From the NCBI GenBank assembly GCA_028684915.1, contig JAQUEZ010000152.1, positions 1-14,391 of the forward strand: a DNA stretch of 14,391 nt, in the 5' to 3' direction. The notes beneath the pieces were generated by a model that was given only the letters and a program-made list of their open reading frames with translations, did not search any database and was not told the DNA's origin. Source of the DNA: Desulfobulbus sp. (GTDB taxonomy: Bacteria > Desulfobacterota > Desulfobulbia > Desulfobulbales > Desulfobulbaceae). The translations under genes and the position numbers were made by a program. Each line of letters begins with the position of its first letter. The stretch's first letter is position 1. Positions 6,242-13,169 of the stretch are shown piece after piece.

Positions 6242-6264
6242 GGTGCCACCTCTAAAACAACAGG

Positions 6265-7482
6265 TTACGTTTCCTGATCCGGGCACCATTTTTCCTGTTC
6301 CAACCAACCCTGAGCAAGGGTAAAGCGGAGTTCGTCTTGAAATGGGAACCCTCCGGGGGTAAGCATTGCCCTAGCCACGCACTTTTGTCGGTCAGTCAGG
6401 GGCAGGAGGAACTGCTCGCATCGTTTGAGCGTCTCGATGTTGCAGCGGTACAATTGCAGAGGAAAGAGCGCATGCAAAATTGAGGCGATACGAAGTCCAT
6501 TCGGATCGGAATCGCCCCAGTGCAGACAGCGGGATGCTTGGGGAGCAAGCAGGCGATAAATGGTACACACGGCGCTGTTTGGGAATCCACCGGTAAAGAG
6601 ATAGGCGTTCCCAGGCTGCTGGCGCATAAGCTGACTGAACGGCGCCTCGTTTTCGCAGCAAATCAGCTGGGGAGGATCGTCTTCCCGATCACGCCAGGAC
6701 ATGTTTTCCATTTCCATAAGGTTGGCCCAGTTCAGGGTGGCCGCTTCCCCTTGCTTGTATAGCTGGTATATCCAGTCGAATTCCTGGCCGTGTTTACGGT
6801 AGATCACTGGCCCAAACAACACCGCATTGACGGTCAAGCGGTCATGGTAAACATGAAAATTTTCAAGCAGTTGATCTTCGTCGTCACTCAAGTCGGCATC
6901 GCGAAGGGAGAGTCTAAGCCAACGAAGCAATAAAGTGCGTAGTTCACCCTGGCGCAAGGCCTTGCTGCTCTCGAAAAATTGGGCGCCAAGCTCAGACACT
7001 GTTACAGGTTCGGTATTGTCGAGTAGGTATTGCAGGGTTTTGGCCAGTTGAAAACAACGGTTGGTGGTATCGCTTGTAGAATCAGTGCGCAATCCACGCA
7101 TTTCTTCGGGATTCTCAGCAAGATAATCAACCAGGTCACGCAGTTGTGGGAAGCCAAGGCGAAGGCGGTCGAGCAGGACCGCGTTCTGTTCATCTTGATT
7201 GCATTTGGGCCTGTGTTTGACCGGGATTTCAAGCGCCTCTTCGATTCTCGTCAACCAGAATGCTTCGCTGCCCTGCTGCAGAAGATGGTCGAGATGGAGC
7301 CGAACCTCTTCGTTGCGGCTGATTCGGATCGGATCCACCCCAAAGAACTGATGCAGTTTCTGCAGTTGATCATGGAGAAGCCCGGTGCCGAGCTTCATGG
7401 TCCCGCCCAATTTTCCGGTGCGCTCGTATTTTCGCGCAAGTTTCCCTAAAATATCGGTGAGAAACGAGCCGTTTTCGGCCAT
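6265..7482 (-). CDS. jetD: Wadjet nuclease subunit JetD (toprim domain)
   Basis: The 405-residue JetD/MksG-like protein is the DNA-cleaving subunit. The N-terminal half (about 1-240) is helical and would contact the complex and DNA. The C-terminal toprim domain shows the metal-binding set: Glu277 in LICCENEAPF (273-282), then the GGF turn (298-300), then GDSDPNGLRI (323-332) with Asp324 and Asp326. It ends in AQGWLEQEKW (390-399), where acidic residues close to the end recall the tail of the family. In studied Wadjet systems this subunit cuts plasmid DNA after loop extrusion by JetABC. The GDSDPNG form differs from the GDIDxxG I recall from common JetD proteins. Its ATG overlaps the jetC stop (TAATG, 7484-7480 read leftward), with GAGGA a few bases upstream, so it is translationally coupled to jetC. 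Confidence 0.88.
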   Translation of the reverse strand: MAENGSFLTDILGKLARKYERTGKLGGTMKLGTGLLHDQLQKLHQFFGVDPIRISRNEEVRLHLDHLLQQGSEAFWLTRIEEALEIPVKHRPKCNQDEQNAVLLDRLRLGFPQLRDLVDYLAENPEEMRGLRTDSTSDTTNRCFQLAKTLQYLLDNTEPVTVSELGAQFFESSKALRQGELRTLLLRWLRLSLRDADLSDDEDQLLENFHVYHDRLTVNAVLFGPVIYRKHGQEFDWIYQLYKQGEAATLNWANLMEMENMSWRDREDDPPQLICCENEAPFSQLMRQQPGNAYLFTGGFPNSAVCTIYRLLAPQASRCLHWGDSDPNGLRIASILHALFPLQLYRCNIETLKRCEQFLLPLTDRQKCVARAMLTPGGFPFQDELRFTLAQGWLEQEKWCPDQET

Positions 7483-10400
7483 TACAGTTCCTCGCCAAAA
7501 GCAATGTCTTTGTCGGTTGCCGGCTGATCAAACAATCCCATCTGTCGGCCAAGCGGGTTGACCCAGTGAAAGGGATAGAGATGCACATCATAGCGGGCAT
7601 CTTTTTTCACCAGGATGGTAGTCGAATTGCGTACCTCCTGCCGTACCCCGTCCTGGTCGGGTGAGGCGATGAAGAGCTGTAGGTCAAGATCGGTGGCAAA
7701 GCCAAGTATCTGGTCCCGCCGACCGGCATCAATGCCGTAAAAAGCCTCGTCAAAGAGCAAAGTGTGCAGCCGTATCTTCTTGCCGCGGTACATGAAGTGG
7801 GCAATGGTGAGGATGAGTAGGTAATTGGGCACTGCCTGCTCGCCACCAGAGCCCAGGCTCTTGTTGCGACGGTCGATCACCTGGCCCTCTTCGCCGACAG
7901 TAGAGACCAGCATCTCATAGCGGTACCAGTTGCGGTAATCGAGCTCTTCAGGAATGGTGCCCGGCTCGGTGGCGATGATGGCGTCCCGGTGATCCTCGAA
8001 AAATTGCTTCAGCTCATTCTCGCCCGCCGGGTCAAATGGGCTGATTTTTTTGATCATGCCGATCAAACGCGTGAACTCGTCAACTGGGCGGATTTTGAAA
8101 CTGTAGCGCTGATTGCCAAAGGTCCTGTTCTGCAACAGCGAATTGATTCGTTTGACCATACTTTCCAGCTCTCCCACATGGCCGCGCAGATACTGCATAA
8201 GATCGGTCATGATGATTTTCTTGAACAGTTCCCGTGTCCGCTCATTCATCACTTCCTGCTGCTCATTGAGATTTTTGCTCTGCAACTCAAAGATGGCGGC
8301 AAGGGGCTGCTGGCGAAAGTCGTGGAGTTGATTGAGGCTTTCCTCGTAGTAAAAGCGAAAGGCGCCGCCGAACTCGGGGTCGTTGAGCCGAATCTTGACC
8401 TGTTCCGCCTCCTTGATAATCGCCTCATGGTGAAATGTGATTTCCTTTTCTATGGCCTCACGGTTTTTAAATTGCTGTCCTTTCTTGGTTTTCAGGACAA
8501 AGTAGGCAGGGTCGGTACCGGGCTCCAGTGTTCCTTGTAACCGGTTTGCAACAGCTGTGAGTTGCTCGTCGCTCATTTTGCGCTTGAGGCTCAGAGCTTC
8601 AAGCTCCTGCTCCAATTGCTCTTTCGCCTTTTTTTTACCGCCGAGGCTCTGGTTGAGATTATCCTTGTCCCGGTTGAGTTGGTGCTGTTCCTCCTTGAGC
8701 CTCTTTATTCGTTTCTCAAGCTGAATGAGCCCCTCTCTATCGATGAGCTCTTTGAGTTCCGCTACTCGCCGAGAAGATACCTCCACCTCCTGTCGAGCGT
8801 TGCGTTCTGACTGTTGCTGCCTGTCCAATTGCGTGGTGAGGGCGTCCAGGTCGCGACTGGCATTGCGGATTTCGGCAACACCCTGCTGTACCTGCGCAAG
8901 ACTTTCGGTGACGAACTCCTTCGTCTCCTGCAGGATGTGGTGGGCTTTGTTCAGGTCGTCGTGCTGCTTCTGCAGTGCTTTTTGTTGGCGTTCGCACTCC
9001 TGAATGGTGTCGTTCAGCAGGTTGATCCGGTCAGCAAGTGCCTTGTTGCGGCTTTCAGCACCGATAAGACGGGCGGGGGATTGCAGCAGGGTCCGCTCAT
9101 GGCTGCGGAAGGCAAGGACCGGTTTGCCGGCTATCATGCTCACTGCGGGTTGTCGTTCTGTACTCTCCATTTCCAAGGCTAGGGCTCGCAGGCAATCCGG
9201 ATCGGATTCACGAAGATCAAAGCAGTGACGCATCCACTGGGGCAGTTCGCTAATAGTAGAAATGGGCTGGCAGATTCGTAGGCCGGGAAAATCGGTGCAG
9301 TGTTCCCGTGCCTTGGAATAATCGGATGAACGGAGCAGCAGGGCAGCCAGGATCTCTTCCCCGATACATTCCTCAATGGAGTTGCGTTGCTGCTGCTTCA
9401 CGGCAGGCGACCATTCCAGCCCTTGAAATAGAGGCCGAAAGGAGATCATGTTGTTCTTGAGCATCTGCTCGAAAGCCTCGAATCCAGCAACCTGGGGCAC
9501 GAGCTCTCGCCGTTTCTCCAGGTGTTCTCTCTCCTGTCGATGCGCAAGGATGCGCTCATTGTATTGGTGTAAGCCTTGCAAGATAATGATTTTTTTTTCA
9601 ATTATCTTATGCAGGTGCTGGTCGCACTGGGCTAGGGTTGGCTGTGGTGAGGGAAGGGTAAGGGCTTCCGGATTATTGCACCTGCTGATGGCTTCGATCT
9701 CGAATTGCAGCTCGCTCAGACTAAACGGCAGAACCGCCCCGTGCCTTGCCAGCTCCAGCTGAAGCCGTTTGAGGAGTTTATCAACAGCATCCCGAACTTT
9801 TCGGAGTTCGCGCTCGCTGTTTTTCAGCTGTATCCGTAAGCCTTTGCCCGCTTCCTTTTCTCTGTCCAGCGTTTGTTGTTTTCGCTGCAATTCGGCCTGG
9901 CAGTTTTTTTCCTGCATGACCAAACCGGCGCTGTCTTTGATTTGCAGAGTATGGAGCCGTCCTTCAATGTCCAGGCCGCGCCGTTCGAGTTCGATCAGTT
10001 GTTCCTGATACGCAGCCAGTTCCGCAATCGATTGATCAAGGCCCTCCCTACAGCGTTGTTCTTTTTCCAGGGTCTGCTCGATGTTGAAATGGTGGAGCAG
10101 CCATTCATAGCGCAGTTCGCCCTGGCGAAATTCGGAGATGGAATCGATTTTGTCGCGCAGACCATGGAGCCAGTCGAGTTTGCGTTTGAGGTCATTGAGC
10201 AGGGCTTGCGACTCGTCGAGACTTTGTAGGGCCACAATAATCTGCTCAAAGATCGAACTGCGGGGCTCCGGAAGAAGCGATTTAAAGAGCTGGTGGTAAT
10301 CTGCAGCTCCTGCTGAGATCTCCCTGTACGACTTGCCCATGGCGAGAAAGCGACAAATATCGAGATAACTCTCTTCGCCGCCGAACAAACGATCGGCCAG

Positions 10401-10937
10401 ATCCTTTCTGTAGGCAGTCTGATTGGTGTAGAAGCCGTGGCTGCTGCCCAACTTCTGCTTAAACTCCTGACGGGAGCTGGGGCGGGTTTGATCGTTCTCA
10501 TCAGTGGTAAAGGGCAGATCGTCCAGGGTGCATTCCTTGATAAAGCCCCAGAAGCCGATTCGTTCATCAATGGCGGTTGCAGAAATGCCGATGCCGATGG
10601 TCAACGGTTTGCCGTGGCGGCCAGCGATTTCCAGCGCGGCATAGGTAATGGCGCCGCCGTTGTTGAGAGGGCCGGTGTCGATGTTGTAGCGAAGGACGAT
10701 ACCCTGCACCCTGCGACCGTCCCGCTTGGTGCCACTAAGCCGGGCAGCTGAATTCCACTCCATTTCTTTGCCAGCGGTGAGAACGTAGTGCACCGCATCC
10801 AGGACCGTAGTTTTACCGCAGCCGTTGTCGCCCAGTAAAAAAAGGTGCCCACCATCTTTCAGGTCTATGGTTTCGTTGACAAAGTTGTGAAAGTTGAGCA
10901 GGCGGATGCGCTCTATCGAATAGGTCTCAGTCGTCAC
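7482..10937 (-). CDS. jetC: Wadjet SMC-like ATPase JetC (MksB/MukB-like)
   Basis: The 1151-residue protein has a split SMC-type ABC ATPase. Walker A is GDNGCGKTT (36-44), in an N-terminal head starting IERIRLLNFHNFV. The C-terminal head carries the signature SLGSGGEQ (1027-1034) and Walker B LLFDEAF (1060-1066). Between them are two coiled-coil arms (about 280-415 and 630-865) flanking a more globular middle part (about 420-625) that should hold the hinge. This is the motor that dimerises, and with JetA and JetB extrudes DNA loops. The tail includes RQMGLFDQ (1131-1138), which resembles a sliding-clamp-binding peptide. It starts at a GTG inside the end of jetB (11-nt overlap), preceded by a good AGGAGG at minus-strand positions 10949-10944; this ribosome site supports the GTG start. 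It is shorter than MukB (about 1480 residues), as expected for MksB/JetC. Confidence 0.94.
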   Translation of the reverse strand: MTTETYSIERIRLLNFHNFVNETIDLKDGGHLFLLGDNGCGKTTVLDAVHYVLTAGKEMEWNSAARLSGTKRDGRRVQGIVLRYNIDTGPLNNGGAITYAALEIAGRHGKPLTIGIGISATAIDERIGFWGFIKECTLDDLPFTTDENDQTRPSSRQEFKQKLGSSHGFYTNQTAYRKDLADRLFGGEESYLDICRFLAMGKSYREISAGAADYHQLFKSLLPEPRSSIFEQIIVALQSLDESQALLNDLKRKLDWLHGLRDKIDSISEFRQGELRYEWLLHHFNIEQTLEKEQRCREGLDQSIAELAAYQEQLIELERRGLDIEGRLHTLQIKDSAGLVMQEKNCQAELQRKQQTLDREKEAGKGLRIQLKNSERELRKVRDAVDKLLKRLQLELARHGAVLPFSLSELQFEIEAISRCNNPEALTLPSPQPTLAQCDQHLHKIIEKKIIILQGLHQYNERILAHRQEREHLEKRRELVPQVAGFEAFEQMLKNNMISFRPLFQGLEWSPAVKQQQRNSIEECIGEEILAALLLRSSDYSKAREHCTDFPGLRICQPISTISELPQWMRHCFDLRESDPDCLRALALEMESTERQPAVSMIAGKPVLAFRSHERTLLQSPARLIGAESRNKALADRINLLNDTIQECERQQKALQKQHDDLNKAHHILQETKEFVTESLAQVQQGVAEIRNASRDLDALTTQLDRQQQSERNARQEVEVSSRRVAELKELIDREGLIQLEKRIKRLKEEQHQLNRDKDNLNQSLGGKKKAKEQLEQELEALSLKRKMSDEQLTAVANRLQGTLEPGTDPAYFVLKTKKGQQFKNREAIEKEITFHHEAIIKEAEQVKIRLNDPEFGGAFRFYYEESLNQLHDFRQQPLAAIFELQSKNLNEQQEVMNERTRELFKKIIMTDLMQYLRGHVGELESMVKRINSLLQNRTFGNQRYSFKIRPVDEFTRLIGMIKKISPFDPAGENELKQFFEDHRDAIIATEPGTIPEELDYRNWYRYEMLVSTVGEEGQVIDRRNKSLGSGGEQAVPNYLLILTIAHFMYRGKKIRLHTLLFDEAFYGIDAGRRDQILGFATDLDLQLFIASPDQDGVRQEVRNSTTILVKKDARYDVHLYPFHWVNPLGRQMGLFDQPATDKDIAFGEEL

Positions 10938-11589
10938 TCTGTACCTCCTCGATGACGGCCAGCTCTGGAATCATACGAGAGAGGGTCGCGCCGTTGTAAT
11001 GGTAGAGGGCGGGCAGGGCCTCGTAGATCAGTTCTCCGACTGAGGTCTGTATATCCTCAGGTGGTATGATTTTCTTGAGAAAACGATACTTTTCCAGTTC
11101 CGGTATTACCGGTTTCCAGATTTTTTCACGCACCCTGTCCTGGCTGTATTCGGCCTGTCTGGCCGGGAAAATCTCCATGAAGCGTTTTTGGCTGTAGTTG
11201 AGAAGATCGCCGAAATGAAAGCGCAGGTTGTGCCTGTCCTCAACGGTCATGCCGTTTTCTTCCAGCTGCTGTTCGAAAAATTCCAGGAGGATCATGAAGG
11301 CGATGCATTCATCGCGTTTAGTGAAGGAAAAGAGCGACCTGTTGGCCGGGGTGATGGCCGTGTTATGCCACTCCGCCTTATAGAGCCGGGCACATTTTGC
11401 ATCGAGTTGCAGTGTCCATCCGTAAAACTGCTTGAAAAATTCGGCAAATTCAGAGCGATGCCGGCGGAGGAAGAGGTAGGAGTCGTGATCGTCGTCCATG
11501 TAGAAATAGGGACTTTCCAACAGAATGTTGAGCACCTTGCGGACTCTGTCACCATGCCGTTGCAGGATGTTTGCGAGCGCTATTTCCAT
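10927..11589 (-). CDS. jetB: Wadjet subunit JetB (MksE/KITE-like)
   Basis: The 220-residue protein fits by size and position the small winged-helix (KITE) subunit that binds the kleisin in MksBEF-type complexes. It has no catalytic motif. A recognisable block is EFFKQFYGWTLQLDAKCARLYK split over about 50-70, where an aromatic-rich FF..FYGW precedes a basic segment; a following region TKRDECIAFMILLEFFEQQL (about 90-109) is a long helix. This block reminds me of DUF6063-type subunits of non-type-I systems more than of DUF4194 proteins, but that is from memory. It would shape the JetA kleisin ring and gate DNA. The ATG lies inside the end of jetA (10-nt overlap) without a clear Shine-Dalgarno, so re-initiation after jetA is likely. 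Its end in turn contains the jetC ribosome site. Confidence 0.82.
   Translation of the reverse strand: MEIALANILQRHGDRVRKVLNILLESPYFYMDDDHDSYLFLRRHRSEFAEFFKQFYGWTLQLDAKCARLYKAEWHNTAITPANRSLFSFTKRDECIAFMILLEFFEQQLEENGMTVEDRHNLRFHFGDLLNYSQKRFMEIFPARQAEYSQDRVREKIWKPVIPELEKYRFLKKIIPPEDIQTSVGELIYEALPALYHYNGATLSRMIPELAVIEEVQSDD
10943..10949 (-). promoter_or_regulatory. jetC ribosome binding site inside jetB
   Basis: Read on the minus strand, AGGAGGT lies six bases before the GTG at 10937-10935, within the last codons of jetB. It decides the jetC start and shows that jetC, the subunit needed as a dimer, has its own strong site, unlike jetA and jetB. Confidence 0.7.
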
Positions 11590-13133
11590 GATTTGGCCAG
11601 TGATGATGGAAGAGGACTGATGACCAGTTCCGGGCAGTGCAGTTGCTGTTCGGCAAGGGAAAGCAGAATGCGCTGCTCCTCGGGCGTGAGTCTATAGTGG
11701 AGCCGTGCCAGGCGCTTGCCATCGGTCAGCAGGCCTGCCCGGGCCAGTTCAATGACCTTGCTGAAGTCGTCAAAAGAGTTGATATGCGCTGCGGAAAGCA
11801 GGCCCAATTGTTCTTCTACAGCAAAGGGAATGTTCTCTTTGATCCAACGCTGGAGCAGGGTCAGGCGAGCCTCTTCCATGGATTCGACTACCTTGCCCTG
11901 GCTTTGTTTGCTGCCGAGATATTGTCTGGGAAACTCACTCTGCCGGGTAAGCCTTTTACGCGGGATCGGCGGCTCGGCCTTTTCCTGATTGTCCCAGTAG
12001 TTGGGATCAAAACAACACAGCGGTTGGCCAAGCAGGTCGTTCATGAAACCCGCCGCATCGGCCTGTGCATCCAGTGTGGCGATTTCTTCGATGCGGCAGC
12101 GAATATCCTGCAGCCGGTTGTTTTTCCGCTCAAGTTCGCGCAGATGGCTACGGAGTTTCTGCCACACTTTCATGGACGCGTTATTAATGCGCTGCAAGAG
12201 TTTATCCAGGCTGCCCTGTTCCTCAAAGAAAGCCTGCAAGTTCTCCGGAATTGAGGCAACATGGACCATCCTTCGCGATTGCAGAAGGTTCGGTGTCCGT
12301 TGTCTCTCCGTTTCCATGATTCGGTGGCATTCAAGAATCTTGTTAATGTTGTTTTCCTTTCTCAATCGTTCAAGCAGGGGAATGATCTCCTGGCGCAGGT
12401 TGAAGATCTGTTGGAGGAAATTGTCCACATAGGATTCGATCTCCCCTATCAGCGTGCGCACCTCCTCAATCCGGTAATGCTGCACCAGAAAAAAAAGCAA
12501 ACGGCCGTTCAGGTCCGCCAGATTGACCGTGATTTCCTGGCAAAGGTCGCCAGTCTTAAAGAGCTGAAAGAGTATACGGCGAGCAGTATCCTCCTGGTTT
12601 TCCTCCCCGAGTTTGAATAGATGTAAAAGCCGCAACAGTTCGCCCAGGCTGCCCCGGCTCTCTCCCAGGAGATCACGGGTATCATTGCCCCTGCGCTGGA
12701 TGTCGTCCAGATAGCGCTGTTCAAGCCATTCGAGAAAGGCAACTGCTTCATCGGTCAGCCTATAGCGGAATTTGCGTTTGCGATTGTCGCGGTAGCCACG
12801 CAGGCGCTGCTTTTCGATCCGGTAATCGACTAGTTCCCAGGTGGTCAATTGGCCCAAGTCGGTGCGGAACTGGTTTTGACTGTACTCGTTGTCTTGGGTG
12901 GAGAGCGGCGGCTGAACGCCTTGAAAGATGTCTTCGTAGAGGGGTTCAAGTTCGTAGTCGCGCTTGAACAGCAACAACCTGTAGAGAATGTTCAGGTAGT
13001 AGAGGGCCCGTTCCGAAGTGAGCAGGGCGCCGAGGTGAGCGTTCCGGCCGGCAAGGAGCACGGCCGCGCCCTGCTGCTCAAAAAAGGCGAGCCCCTGACT
13101 ACTGAAGAGATCTGGATGGTCGGTGTGCTCCAC
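11580..13133 (-). CDS. jetA: Wadjet kleisin-like subunit JetA (MksF-like)
   Basis: The 517-residue protein precedes jetB-jetC-jetD, the place of the kleisin subunit. The N-terminal part (about 35-145) looks like a winged helix: FRTDLGQLTTWELVDYR (about 88-104) followed by a basic wing and RKFRYRLTDEAVAFLEWLE (about 118-136). The centre is long helical and coiled-coil (about 200-360, for example LERKNNRLQDIRCRIEEI), and a second folded part follows (about 430-510). The role known for the family is to bridge the two JetC heads and hold JetB. I do not see the HPAWRLL-type opening that I recall for DUF3375 (type I) JetA, so this belongs to another subtype or is divergent. The start is a GTG; a stop lies three codons upstream, so no longer frame is possible, and no clear ribosome site is present. 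It ends in TAG overlapping jetB. Confidence 0.8.
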   Translation of the reverse strand: MEHTDHPDLFSSQGLAFFEQQGAAVLLAGRNAHLGALLTSERALYYLNILYRLLLFKRDYELEPLYEDIFQGVQPPLSTQDNEYSQNQFRTDLGQLTTWELVDYRIEKQRLRGYRDNRKRKFRYRLTDEAVAFLEWLEQRYLDDIQRRGNDTRDLLGESRGSLGELLRLLHLFKLGEENQEDTARRILFQLFKTGDLCQEITVNLADLNGRLLFFLVQHYRIEEVRTLIGEIESYVDNFLQQIFNLRQEIIPLLERLRKENNINKILECHRIMETERQRTPNLLQSRRMVHVASIPENLQAFFEEQGSLDKLLQRINNASMKVWQKLRSHLRELERKNNRLQDIRCRIEEIATLDAQADAAGFMNDLLGQPLCCFDPNYWDNQEKAEPPIPRKRLTRQSEFPRQYLGSKQSQGKVVESMEEARLTLLQRWIKENIPFAVEEQLGLLSAAHINSFDDFSKVIELARAGLLTDGKRLARLHYRLTPEEQRILLSLAEQQLHCPELVISPLPSSLAKSWK

Positions 13134-13169
13134 TGTGATTGGCTATTGAGTCTTTTTGATAAGGGGAAC

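Noticed and set aside
6026..6264. CRISPR array or tRNA gene in the spacer
   Set aside because: The octamers are far too short and irregular for CRISPR repeats, and no cloverleaf or T-loop sequence is visible.
7989..8540. 183-residue plus-strand open frame inside jetC
   Set aside because: It is antisense to the JetC coiled coil and C-terminal region; its Leu/Phe-rich product is what reversed Glu/Lys-rich codons give.
11637..12254. 205-residue plus-strand open frame inside jetA
   Set aside because: It is antisense to a coherent JetA reading frame and has no upstream ribosome site or neighbours on that strand.
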